DNA of 64,000 nt from Ciceribacter sp. L1K22 (GTDB lineage: Bacteria > Pseudomonadota > Alphaproteobacteria > Rhizobiales > Rhizobiaceae), in assembly GCF_017599385.1 (NCBI RefSeq), contig NZ_JAGFPK010000001.1, positions 808,177-872,176 of the forward strand, written 5' to 3'. The position numbers and the translations under genes were made by a program. Positions 30,556 through 41,900 of the stretch are shown here, one piece after another (within the stretch, counting starts at the first letter, position 1; every line of letters begins with the position of its first letter). The notes under the pieces were generated by a model. It had not been told where the DNA came from. It searched no databases and worked only from the letters and a program-made list of their open reading frames with translations.

Positions 30556-30801
30556 TCAGTAGTCGCGCGGCGGCAGGAAGATCCAGGTCACCAGCCAGAC
30601 AGGCAGGACGATGAAGGCGCCGAGCATGACGTTCGGCGCCGCCCAGGCGATGAAGCGCCGGCCAAGCTCGATCATGCTGTCGGGGGTCTGCCCGATGAGG
30701 CCGAAGATCGTCTCCAGCGTGACGCCGAAGAAAGACAGGGCCGCGCCCGCCATCAGGGACGCGAGCAGGATCTTGAAGAGCACTGAGACGTAGTGGAACA
30801 C
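30556..30801 (-). CDS. Small two-helix membrane protein (DUF6460-like)
   Basis: An 81-residue protein with two hydrophobic helices (about 8-35 and 50-75) separated by GQTPDSMIELGRRFIAWAAP. Length and topology match a small Rhizobiales membrane family that I recall as DUF6460; the family name is tentative. It starts 29 bp after the AsmA-family gene ends and is in the same direction, so co-transcription is likely. Function unknown. Confidence 0.7.
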   Translation of the reverse strand: MFHYVSVLFKILLASLMAGAALSFFGVTLETIFGLIGQTPDSMIELGRRFIAWAAPNVMLGAFIVLPVWLVTWIFLPPRDY

Positions 30802-30829
30802 CCAAAGCCCTCTCTGGTGATTCTTTCGA

Positions 30830-32704
30830 CTACTCTAATGGATCGAGCCGCGGCGCCGCCATCGGCGAGACGACCACATCCGGCCAGGACCCGCCGACGA
30901 ACAGCCGGAGTGGTGGTTCCGCACGACTTTTTTGGTCATCATCTTCGACGGACAGCGCGAGCGCCAAGCTTCTGGTGGCAAGCGGGATAATGCCGTCGAG
31001 TGTCAGGCGGCCGACATCGCTATCGGCAAAGGCCTCGGCAATGTCTGCGATGCCATCGTGAAGCTCCAGGTGAAGCGATGCAGCGGTGAAATCCAGTTCC
31101 CCGCCTGGCGCGTCGGCGAGGCGGAAGAACGGCCGCTCGCGGGCGAGCGCGGCGATGGCGGACAGATCGAACGGCCGGATTTCGCCGTCCGCCGCGCGAA
31201 TCTGGAGGGAGCCGGAAAGATCCGCAAGGGTCATCGCGTCGACCGGGCGCGGCAGGGCGAGCACGATGTCGGCGGAGGCCCGCGTGTAGGGAAGCGGCCC
31301 AGAGAGCGCCAGGCGCCCGAACAGGGTCTCGAGATCGATGCCCGACAGCGTCGCCCGCAACTCTCCTGGCATTGATCCGCTTGCGTCGGTGAGCCGGGCG
31401 GTGACGCGACCGTTTTCGAGTGTTCCGTCCAGAAGGTCGAAGCGGCGGCTGTCGCCGACGACAACGATACTGGCGGCGAAGTCGTCGACCTGGATGGGTG
31501 CGAAAAGTGCCCTGTCAGCCGAAAGGGTCAGGTCGGTGTCCAGCCATCGCGTCAGCCCGGGCGCCTTGCCATCCGGATCATGCGGGCCCGGCAGCAGGCG
31601 GAAGGCATCGAGCAGGTCGGCGAGATCGATGCGATCGAAGGCAAGCGTGCCACTGAGACGTGCCTTGCGGTCGTCCGAGGGTGGGGTTAGCTCGATGATG
31701 CCGGTCGCATCGCTGCCGTCGAAAGATGCCTTCAGCCCATCCAGCCGGTAGCTGCCGCCGATCGTCGTCAACTGACCTGAAACCCGCGCCTGGCGGATGT
31801 TCTCCGTGCCTCCGAGCTTGAGGCCGGACCACGTGATGAAGCCGGCGAGATCGCTCGCCTCGATTTGCAATGGCCCGTTCAGCAGATAGTCGCCCGAAAG
31901 GTTGGCGGTCCCTTCGAAACTGGTGGTGAGATTTTGCAGCCGCAGCGCCAGCCGCGTCTCCGCGTCCCTGCCGCCAAAGAGCTGGAGGGGCTGGCGCGAC
32001 GCGAGGTCGAAGCCGAATCGCCTGCCGCGGATGCTGGCGTCGGCGGACACCGTCATCGCCGAGGACAAACGTGGCCAGTCGAGCCGCGCGTCGATGTCGT
32101 CGAGCGAGAAGGATCGGCCCGTGACTGCGTCCTCGACCCGCAACCGCCCGTCGATAACGGTCACCTCGCCGATCGCAGCGTCGACGACGGCGGCATCGCC
32201 CGTATCGGACGTGGCCGCGCCGATCGCCGCCGTCAGCCGGCCGTCGCCGTGCCAGTCGATGTTGCCCTCTTCGTCACGGCGAAGCCAGACCTCCGGCCGC
32301 AGGGCCACGAACTCGCCGAGCACCGGCCGGCCGAACATGCCGTCGATCAGCCCGAATGAGGCCGACAGACGCTCGATGCGGGCGAGCACGACATCCTCGC
32401 CGCCCGCCCTCCTGCTGATCGTCACCGAGGGCAGGGCGATCTCGGGTTCGGGCCAGAAGGTCAGCTCCGGCGTTCCGCCGATGGTAGCGCGGTGACCACT
32501 CCACTCCGAGACGGCATCCTCCAGCGCTCCGCGCACGGCACTGGTCGAGACGAGGAGCGGCGCCAGGATGAGCAAAAGCAGATAGAGCAGGAGCGGCGCG
32601 ACGACGACCAGCAGCATCGGACGCCGCCAAACGATCGCGCCGAAGCCGCGCCGACGGTCGTCGCGGTCCTGCTCGGGGATGGGAGGCTGTTCCGTCATGC
32701 GCAT
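30830..32704 (-). CDS. AsmA-family envelope protein
   Basis: A 624-residue protein with one N-terminal membrane anchor (about residues 28-55, PMLLVVVAPLLLYLLLLILAPL, preceded by basic residues) and a long periplasmic part rich in beta repeats. The segments IDGMFGRPVLGEFVALRPEVWLRRDEEGNIDWH and the C-terminal RAADGEIRPFDLSAIAALARERP are typical of AsmA/YhjG proteins, which belong to the bridge-like lipid-transfer superfamily and affect outer-membrane lipid homeostasis. ATG at 32698 is an equally good start. It is divergent from the acetoacetyl-CoA synthetase gene. Confidence 0.85.
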   Translation of the reverse strand: MRMTEQPPIPEQDRDDRRRGFGAIVWRRPMLLVVVAPLLLYLLLLILAPLLVSTSAVRGALEDAVSEWSGHRATIGGTPELTFWPEPEIALPSVTISRRAGGEDVVLARIERLSASFGLIDGMFGRPVLGEFVALRPEVWLRRDEEGNIDWHGDGRLTAAIGAATSDTGDAAVVDAAIGEVTVIDGRLRVEDAVTGRSFSLDDIDARLDWPRLSSAMTVSADASIRGRRFGFDLASRQPLQLFGGRDAETRLALRLQNLTTSFEGTANLSGDYLLNGPLQIEASDLAGFITWSGLKLGGTENIRQARVSGQLTTIGGSYRLDGLKASFDGSDATGIIELTPPSDDRKARLSGTLAFDRIDLADLLDAFRLLPGPHDPDGKAPGLTRWLDTDLTLSADRALFAPIQVDDFAASIVVVGDSRRFDLLDGTLENGRVTARLTDASGSMPGELRATLSGIDLETLFGRLALSGPLPYTRASADIVLALPRPVDAMTLADLSGSLQIRAADGEIRPFDLSAIAALARERPFFRLADAPGGELDFTAASLHLELHDGIADIAEAFADSDVGRLTLDGIIPLATRSLALALSVEDDDQKSRAEPPLRLFVGGSWPDVVVSPMAAPRLDPLE

Positions 32705-32814
32705 CGTCCACCGGCCGTGCTGCCGGTCCCTTTGGTAATCTGGCCTGCCGGATATAGGAAATGCCGCAATCTGGCAATTTCGAGGGCGTATCTGGCCGTT
32801 CGTCGCACTTCATA

Positions 32815-32843
32815 TTGCACTGCAAGCTGCTATACAGCTTGCA
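32815..32843. promoter_or_regulatory. Overlapping palindromes before acetoacetyl-CoA synthetase
   Basis: TTGCACTGCAA (32815-32825, one-base centre) overlaps TGCAAGCTG-CTATA-CAGCTTGCA (32821-32843, 9-bp perfect arms). The second palindrome ends 19 bp before the start codon. TGC-centred palindromes are typical of PhaR-type PHB regulators, so control of this PHB-cycle gene by PhaR is a reasonable inference. Confidence 0.5.
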
Positions 32844-32862
32844 CGGTTTTTGGAGGATTGGA

Positions 32863-34815
<1,953 letters not shown>

Positions 34816-34892
34816 CGAGATTTCGCACGCCATATCTGGGGTGCCGTCCTGTCCCGCTCCGGGGCGGGTGCTAACCAAATATTAGGAAACCT

Positions 34893-35035
34893 TTGACATA
34901 CGTTAATGCAACTTGGGTGCGCACGATGACCGTGACGCGGATCGCCATCTGGCGAAATCAAACATGATGTTGATCACTCGAGCTTCCGTTTGAACAGCAT
35001 ACCTCATCACGGGCGGCGCAAGCCGCCCTTTTTTT
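34893..35035 (+). ncRNA. Candidate small RNA between acsA2 and the iron permease
   Basis: A TTGACA hexamer at 34893-34898 and a strong intrinsic terminator at 35011-35035 bracket about 110 bp with no open reading frame. The terminator lies 195 bp past the acsA2 stop, unusually far for that gene alone, and points the same way. No good -10 box was found and I could not assign a family, so this is a moderate-to-low confidence call. Confidence 0.35.
35011..35035 (+). terminator. Intrinsic terminator
   Basis: GGGCGGC, GCAA tetraloop, GCCGCCC, then seven T. Reads on the plus strand, 18 bp before the converging permease gene's stop. It terminates either acsA2 or the candidate small RNA. Confidence 0.85.
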
Positions 35036-35052
35036 ATCCCGTCGCCTGGCGA

Positions 35053-36735
35053 TCAGGACCGCCGGCGCTCGTCGAGCGTGCGTGACACGAGGAGGACCGG
35101 AACGAGACCGGCAAGGATGATGATGAGCGCTGCGACGGAGGCATCTTCGACCTGGGCCCGCGAGGCGTCCTCGTAGACCAGCGTCGCCAGCGTGTTGAAG
35201 TTGAAGGGTCTGAGCAGGATGGTCGCCGACAATTCCTTCAAGGTTTCGATGAAGACGAGTAGCGCTGCTGTCAACACGGCGGGGCGCAGGTTCGGCAGCA
35301 GCACGCTGGTCAGTGCCTGTCCGGTGGATCGGCCGAGCGTGCGGGCCGCCATGTCGAGATGCGGTGATAGCTTCTGGAAACCCGCGTCGATCGTTCCCTC
35401 GGCCATTGTCAGGAAGCGCGCGGTCGCGGCATAGACGATGGCAAAGCCGGTGCCGGACAGCAGAAGACCGGTCGAGATGCCGAGATTGGCCCTGAGGAAT
35501 GCATCGAGCGTGTTGTCGAAGGTGGCAAGCGGTATCAGCACGCCGATCCCGAGCACCGTGCCCGGAACGCCGTAGCCAAGCGAGGCAAGCCGACCCGCTG
35601 CCCTTGTCGCCGGCGAGCGCGAGGCGCGGGCGGCATAGGCAAGCACGAAGGCGAGCACGACGGCGAGCATCGCCGCCGAGGACGACACCACGATCGAATG
35701 TTCGAGTGCCTTCAGCAGCCGCGGTTCGGCGAAGTGGTCCAGCCGGCGGATCGCAAAGTCGCCGAGCACGAACACCGGGATTGCGAAGCCGACGATGACG
35801 GGCATCGCGCAAAATATGGTCGCGAGGAGTCCGCGAGCCGTTCCAAGCCTGGGGCGAACGATATCGTGGACGGCGGCCGTCGTCTTGTGGCTGGCGAAAC
35901 GCTGGCGCCGCCGTGCCCAGCGCTCCAGCGTCAGCAGGCCGACAACGAAGACGAGCAGCACGCAGGCAAGCTGCGCTGCACCGGCCAGGCTGCCACGGTT
36001 GAGCCAGGTGTCGTAGATCGAGAAGGTGAGCGTGTTGACGCCGAGGTATTCGACAGCGCCGATGTCGTTCAGGGTTTCCATCATCACCAGCGTCAAGCCG
36101 ACCGCGATCGCGGGTCGGGCCATCGGCACCTGCACCTCGAGAAAGACGCGGAGCGGACCGGCGCCCAGCGTACGCGCGACGTCGGCGGCCGCGCGCCCCT
36201 GCATCAGGAACATCGACCGGCAGGCGAGGTAGACATAGGGATAGAGCACGGCGCTCATCACGAGCACCGCGCCGCCGAGCGAGCGCACATCGGGGAACCA
36301 GTAGTCGCGCATCGACTGGTAGCCGAAGATCTGGCGGACGAGGGTCTGAAGCGGGCCGGTGAAATCGAGGAACTCGCCGAAAGCATAGGCTGCGAGATAG
36401 GAAGGAATAGCGAGCGGCAGAACCAGCGCGATCGACAGGAGCCGGCGCAGCGGAAAGTCGAAGGAGACGACCAGCCATGCCGTTGTGATGCCGAACAACG
36501 CGGTCGTCAGGCAGGTGTAGAACAGCAGTTCGAGCGTCCGACCGGTCGCGCGGGGCATGACATTGCTGATGATATGCTGCCAGCTTCCGCCGTCCCCGGA
36601 CAGGGCGATCCAGAGAATGGCGCCAATCGGCATGGCGACGACGGTCGCGACGAGGCACGCGGCGGCAACGAGGCCGTGCGATCGCTGTCGGGCGACGGGC
36701 CGAGCGGTCAAGCCATCGGATGTGTGTGTCGACAA
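35053..36735 (-). CDS. fbpB: Iron(III) ABC transporter permease, fused double permease
   Basis: A 560-residue inner-membrane protein with about 12 helices built as two tandem permease halves. Each half carries an EAA-type loop: ADVARTLGAGPLRVFLEVQVPMARPAI and DMAARTLGRSTGQALTSVLLPNLRPA. The signature FIETLKELSATILLRPFNFNTLA is typical of FbpB/AfuB/SfuB permeases that move periplasmic ferric iron inward. The matching binding protein (fbpA) is not adjacent but about 15 kb away beside rirA, and no ATPase gene is in the window. Divergent from an AraC regulator. No IRO-box match was found in its upstream region. Confidence 0.88.
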   Translation of the reverse strand: MSTHTSDGLTARPVARQRSHGLVAAACLVATVVAMPIGAILWIALSGDGGSWQHIISNVMPRATGRTLELLFYTCLTTALFGITTAWLVVSFDFPLRRLLSIALVLPLAIPSYLAAYAFGEFLDFTGPLQTLVRQIFGYQSMRDYWFPDVRSLGGAVLVMSAVLYPYVYLACRSMFLMQGRAAADVARTLGAGPLRVFLEVQVPMARPAIAVGLTLVMMETLNDIGAVEYLGVNTLTFSIYDTWLNRGSLAGAAQLACVLLVFVVGLLTLERWARRRQRFASHKTTAAVHDIVRPRLGTARGLLATIFCAMPVIVGFAIPVFVLGDFAIRRLDHFAEPRLLKALEHSIVVSSSAAMLAVVLAFVLAYAARASRSPATRAAGRLASLGYGVPGTVLGIGVLIPLATFDNTLDAFLRANLGISTGLLLSGTGFAIVYAATARFLTMAEGTIDAGFQKLSPHLDMAARTLGRSTGQALTSVLLPNLRPAVLTAALLVFIETLKELSATILLRPFNFNTLATLVYEDASRAQVEDASVAALIIILAGLVPVLLVSRTLDERRRS

Positions 36736-37016
36736 GCCGGTTCTCCCTCTCGCCTCTTGCCGACCCTCTAGCGCAAACGCCGTGGGAAGGAAACCGCGAC
36801 GGTGGAAAGGCGATGTCAGGGGAGTCGGTGCATCGTGCTTTAAATCATATCAAAATATAATTGTTTACACTCAGAAGTAGAAGGCGGTGTCCTTCAAGGG
36901 ACCAACATCGTCCGCCCGGCTGCGACAGGCCTCATGTTGACAGGAAGTCTGCTATTCTCACAAGAGAGCGCCCTGCAAACCTACACCTGCAGCTTGTAAA
37001 CGGGAGAGCGGCTGGC

Positions 37017-37985
37017 ATGGATGAACGTGCATGGATCATGGAGACGCCGGACGACCGCGAGGAACAATACTTCGACGGCGGCGGGGTGATGAATTTCGAC
37101 GATGGTCCGTTTCGCGGCTTCATGGAGAAGCGGCTTCTGCGGCCGGGGATAAATCTCTACCGGGTTTCAGCAACATCCGACCGGGACTGGTCGATGACAC
37201 CGGATGGCGATGCGCCTGCCGGACATCTTGTTCTCGGAACCATGCTCAGTGGAGCCGGTACTCTCGAAGCGGCCGGCAACGAGCGCCGGATATGGCGAGG
37301 CGGTGGCCGACCGTTCGCCGTCAGCCTGGCCGAGCGTCAGATCACGTACAATGTCGGAGCCGGGGAGCAATGGTCTGCCGTCACCCTCCTATTCGAGCCT
37401 GCGACGCTGGAAGACCTGGTGTCGCGTGATGTCGTGCCGCCGCTGGTTCGGGCTGTTTTGAAGGATGGCCGATTGCCCGTCTCGGAGGTTCTCGATGCCG
37501 ACCGGGCCCTGGCGCGGGCCGCCCAGGAGATATTCAACGCGCCGTATCGCGGAACGATGATGAACCTCTGGCGCGAAAGCAAGGCGCTTGAAATGCTTGC
37601 CTGCCATCTCGACCGGCTCGGCGGCGAGGAACCGCAGCGTGCCGCGCTGACGACGCGGGAATTGCAGCGGGTTCGCGAGGTCCATGAACTTCTGCTGTCG
37701 GATTTGCGGACCCCTCCCAGCCTGCAGGTTCTTGCAACTGCCGTCCGCATGTCGCCGCGTCGGCTGAACCAGTGTTTCCGTCTCGTGCATGGAGCAACGG
37801 TGTTCGAAGCGCTTCTGGAGGCGCGCATGCAGGCCGCTCGGCACATGGTGCGAGAGTGTCCGGAAGTGCCGCTGAAAACCCTGGCATGGCAGGTGGGCTA
37901 CAACCAGCTCTCCAACTTCATCAACGCCTACCGCCGTCGCTTCGGCGTCTCGCCGGGCCAGCACCGGCGGATGGGCGAATCGTGA
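37017..37985 (+). CDS. AraC-family regulator, PchR/RhrA-like
   Basis: A 322-residue regulator with the N-terminal sensor of the siderophore-gene activators PchR/RhrA (GFMEKRLLRPGINLYRVSATSDRDW region) and a C-terminal double helix-turn-helix (SLQVLATAVRMSPRRLNQCFR and LKTLAWQVGYNQLSNFINAYRRRFG). GGGAGAG precedes the ATG at 37017; an upstream frame from 36861 is rejected. The divergent iron permease supports an iron-related role, but no siderophore gene is present here, so the ligand remains unknown. Confidence 0.8.
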   Translation: MDERAWIMETPDDREEQYFDGGGVMNFDDGPFRGFMEKRLLRPGINLYRVSATSDRDWSMTPDGDAPAGHLVLGTMLSGAGTLEAAGNERRIWRGGGRPFAVSLAERQITYNVGAGEQWSAVTLLFEPATLEDLVSRDVVPPLVRAVLKDGRLPVSEVLDADRALARAAQEIFNAPYRGTMMNLWRESKALEMLACHLDRLGGEEPQRAALTTRELQRVREVHELLLSDLRTPPSLQVLATAVRMSPRRLNQCFRLVHGATVFEALLEARMQAARHMVRECPEVPLKTLAWQVGYNQLSNFINAYRRRFGVSPGQHRRMGES

Positions 37986-38306
37986 CCATCCGGGCACGGC
38001 GCTCTGAAGGATGCATTCCCCGGCACACCGAATCATTTTTTACCAGGCGGAAAAAAGTTATGCGCTGGCGCTCAAAGTTATGCAGATGCGCGCCAATCCA
38101 GACGGCAGCACTCAACCATTGGTGGACGCTGCTGCGCTGAAGAATGTGCGAACGACGCAGCGAAAGCGGATACGTCTGTCGAAAAGTTATGCCCGACCGG
38201 CATTGATTATGCCTTGGTCTCGGCTGTGTTGATCCAACCGGCGCCTCCCGCCAAGACATCGACGATCCGGCTCGGCCCGGAACCTGAGCGACACGGAGGT
38301 GACCAT
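37986..38306. other. Intergenic stretch with three copies of a 10-bp repeat
   Basis: About 320 bp with no convincing gene. AAAGTTATGC occurs at 38054-38063, 38074-38083 (exactly 20 bp apart) and 38183-38192. A 73-codon open frame across the region has no ribosome site or recognisable motif. The repeats could be operator half-sites. Confidence 0.45.
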
Positions 38307-38387
38307 ATGCAAGCCCTGATTCTCGCTGCGTTGATGCGTCTGGTGGTGCGGCCGATCCGCGTCATCAGCGGCAGGAAGGACACATGA
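38307..38387 (+). CDS. 26-residue leader peptide overlapping the lipoprotein start
   Basis: ATG at 38307 is preceded by a consensus GGAGGT 6 bases upstream. The frame runs 26 codons (MQALILAALMRLVVRPIRVI...) and its TGA overlaps the ATG of the next gene as ATGA. The product is short, hydrophobic at its start and basic at its end. The strong ribosome site and 4-bp stop/start overlap point to translational coupling with the lipoprotein gene. No family known. Confidence 0.5.
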   Translation: MQALILAALMRLVVRPIRVISGRKDT

Positions 38388-38716
38388 AATTGTATCTCGT
38401 CATCGTCATGCTGGCGGTCTTGACCGGCTGCAGCCAGACGGGCGGTCAAGCCTCCGCCGACGCTTCGAAGAAGATGTCGGCGAATTCCGTTGAGCAGAGC
38501 CGGGACAAGTCTGCGGCTTCGGCGTGCGAGGATGCCATCCGTCACCAGACCAACTCCGCGATGATGGGGTCGGCACTCGGCATGGTCGGTGGTTTCGGAG
38601 GCTTTGGCGGACGTGGTGGCGCGGTTGCCGCCAACGTTGCTTCCTCCGCCGGGGGCATGGTCGCTCAGCAGCAGGCGGCGCGACACCAGCAGGACGTGGA
38701 ACGGAACTGCTATTGA
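38384..38716 (+). CDS. Small lipoprotein with glycine-rich C-terminal half
   Basis: A 110-residue predicted outer-membrane or periplasmic lipoprotein: MKLYLVIVMLAVLTGC carries a type II signal with lipobox LTGC and lipidated Cys16. The mature part has polar residues, then a glycine-zipper-like segment (SALGMVGGFGGFGGRGGAVAA) reminiscent of membrane-associated glycine-zipper lipoproteins, and ends DVERNCY. Function unknown. Translation is probably coupled to the 26-codon leader. Confidence 0.75.
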   Translation: MKLYLVIVMLAVLTGCSQTGGQASADASKKMSANSVEQSRDKSAASACEDAIRHQTNSAMMGSALGMVGGFGGFGGRGGAVAANVASSAGGMVAQQQAARHQQDVERNCY

Positions 38717-38906
38717 GATTAGGACTGCGATCCCGGCATCGTCCGGTGATCACGAGGCCCAGCCATCCGCGGCATTCGCAACGGCAGGGGATTCATCTCC
38801 CCCGCAATTTCCTGCCGCGCCGCGATGGCGGACGTGGAGCGACGGATCTGAGGCGCGTCCCGCCGGCGGACCCCGTCGCTCCACCGTTTCCTTTTTCATA
38901 TCAATG

Positions 38907-41900
38907 TCAGTCGGCGAGTACGCGCGGTGAAGGGAAGGTAATTTCCACCAGCGTTCCCTCGTTCGGGGTCGACGAGATCGCGAAGGTCGCGCGGTTTGCA
39001 TCCACCATCGCCTTGGTGAGCGGAAGCCCTAGACCGGTGCCATCGCCGCGATTGCGCGCGCCGGGCGATACCTGCCGGAACGGTTTCATCGCCTGCTCCA
39101 GCTCCGTTCGGCTCATGCCGATACCGGTATCGCGGATGCGCAGCACGACGCTGCCGTTCGCCTCGTAAGCGGTGGATACGATGATCTGCCCGCCCGAGGG
39201 CGTGAAGCGGATCGCATTCGCCAGGATGTTGAGCACGATCTGTTTGATCGATCGAAGATCGGCGACGACGCTCGGAACGGCTTGCGACAGGGCGGTCCGG
39301 ATGATCACCCGCTGGCCATTGGCCTGCGGCTGCACGATCGCGACCGCCTGCGACACCGTCTCGTTGAGGCCGACGGCGGTGAAATCGAGGTCCATCTCGC
39401 CCGCCTCGATCTTCGAGATGTCGAGCAGGTCGTTGACGATGTCGAGCACGTGGCGGCCCGAGCGCACGATGTCGCTCGCATATTCGGCATAGCGCGGGTG
39501 ACCCACGGGACCGAAATGCTCGTTCGCCATGATGTCGGCAAAGCCGATGATGGCATTGAGCGGCGTGCGAATCTCGTGGCTGACGCGGGCAAGGAACTCG
39601 CTCTTGTGGGCGTTGGCCGTCTCCGCCGCGCGCTTGGCGCCGCGCAACTCTTCCTCGGTGCGCTTCCACTGCGTGATGTCACGGATGACGGCGCAGTAGC
39701 CGTTCGAGGAGGTGAGGCGGCCGATCGTCATGAACAGGGGCAGGAAGCCGCCGGACGCCTCGCGGCCAATGACCTCGCGGCCATCGTTGAGGACGCTCGC
39801 GACGCCATGGCCGGCGAGCCCCGAGAGGTAGTCGAGGATCGCCCGCTGGCTTTCATGCGCGAAGAGCATGACGAAGGGTTTGCCCTTCAACTCCTCGCCG
39901 TCATAGTTGAACAGGGCCGACGCCGAGCGGTTCATCGAGCGGATCTCGCCCTCCGTACCGATGATCACCACGCCATCGGTAGCGGTTTCGAGGATCGACC
40001 GCATTTCCTCCGCTTCGACCCTGAGGCGTGACAGTTCGCTTGTCTCTTCCTCCACGATAGCGGGAGCAACGACGGTCTCGGGTGCCTCCACCGGTACGAG
40101 CGACAGCATCAGTGCGCTGCCGCCGGCCCAGCGGATCGACTGGAGCTTGGCGTTGACCGGAACGAGCCGGTCATCGGCACGCACCACCACGATCCGGCTA
40201 CCCTTGCCTTCTGCCTCGTCGAGATCCTCGCGCTGCAGGAGCGCATCCAGCCCGCCGGCCGAGGCCAGCGCATCGAGGTCCGCATAGCCCGTGAGCTTCA
40301 GGAATTCCGGATTGCCGTGGATCAGTCTGTCCGCAACGTGGACCAAGAGGGCGACCGGCATCAGGTCGACAATATCTGCGGACAGACCGAGGTCCCGCTG
40401 CTGTGGCGTGAAGGCGGCGGCGTCGGGCACCGGGCGAAACACCGGCGGTTCCGGCGACCGGATCGCCGGTGACACGGGGGTGGGCGGTGTCGGCGCGGGC
40501 GGGATGGTGGTTGTCGCGACCGGTGTCTCCTGCACCGTTTCGTGTGTCGGCTCCGGATTGTCCTGGCTTGGCCGGATCGGGTCCAGCTTGCGGGCGATCT
40601 CGCGGAATGCCGCGGCCTCGCTGGCGCTCAGGCCGTCGCGATTGCGGGCGCGATGGTTCTCCAGCTGGATGATCTTGTCGGAGATCAGCGGAATGACGGT
40701 CGCGGCCTCTGTCTGAACGGATGCCCCGCCGTCCCCGGTCTTTGCCGTCTCGTCCTGTGCTTCCGCCTCGCCGGCATGGCCGGGATCGATCTCCGAGGCG
40801 CGTCTTGCCTGAGCTGTCATCGCATCGGCCTCGCTCAGGATATCAGGCAGCACCTCCGATGCCTCCGCATCCGGCGTCTCGTCGGAGACGGACGGTTCCT
40901 GCTCTTCGGCCGGTACGTCTGAGGACATCGATTGCGAGCCGAGCGTCAGACCGCTTTCCAGCGGATCCTCGACGGCGTCGGCCAGGCGCACGACGCCGAA
41001 GCCCCGGAAGCCATCGAATTCGCGGTTGCGGGTATAGGTGGGCAGTGCAGCAAGGTCGACGGGGACACGCAGGCTGGTGCCCTCGACCGGCCAGTAGACC
41101 GTCTTGCCGGACCATGTGTCGCGGCGGTTCAACAATTCCCCGAGCTTGCCGTCCGGATCGAGATGGAAGAGCGCGTCGATGTCGGTGAATGCCACGCCCT
41201 CGATGGCCGCGGCGCGCGGGCCGACGGCGGCGGCGAATTCGCGCGAGACGTCGGTAAACCTGCCCTCGGCGTCGATCTTCCAGACGAAGCGCGTCGCCCG
41301 GTTGGTCGGCTGAAAGACGAAGCCATCCTCCTCGGTGCTGGGCGCGGCGGGAGCGGTGTGGTTCGCCAATGGCGCGACCGGTTCATCCGCAGGTGCCGCG
41401 ACGGGTTCGGCGCTCTCCGCGGCTGTAGCCTGCGGTGTCTCCGAAACCGGTTCCGGAGACGCGGGCGTCTCCATGGCCGGGGCAGCCTCTTCCTCTTCCA
41501 TGTCGGACGGGGATGCCGCCGCGGGCTCCTCGTCAGCCGGGAACGATGCGCTTGGTTCCGCTGACGCGTTGATCGAATCTGCAGGAGCCTCTTCGGAGGA
41601 GATGGTGGCGGCCTCCGGCAGGGGCAGGGCCGCGACCGGTTCGGCGGGCGCCGACGCCACATCAGCGGTTGGGCTGGCGTCCGCGGGACGGAAGTCGCCG
41701 AGAATGGTTTCGACCGCCAGCAGCAGGTAAAGGTCCGGGGAGTCCGAGACCTTGCCGATCGCCGCTGGCAGATGGCCGCGAACAGTCGACAGCGGGCGCT
41801 TCAGAAGATGCGCCGGCTCGTTTTCGACCATGGTGATAAAACCGCGCGCCGAGGCCGCGCCGATGCCAAGCCCGGCAAACCCCGGCGAGGCCGCGACGAT

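Noticed and set aside
34958..36658. 566-codon minus-strand frame overlapping fbpB in another frame
   Set aside because: Arg/Pro/Ala/His-rich shadow of the permease gene; the fbpB frame has correct membrane helices and EAA motifs.
36736..37016. IRO box (TGA-N9-TCA) upstream of fbpB
   Set aside because: Searched by eye in the shared fbpB/AraC promoter; no exact match found.
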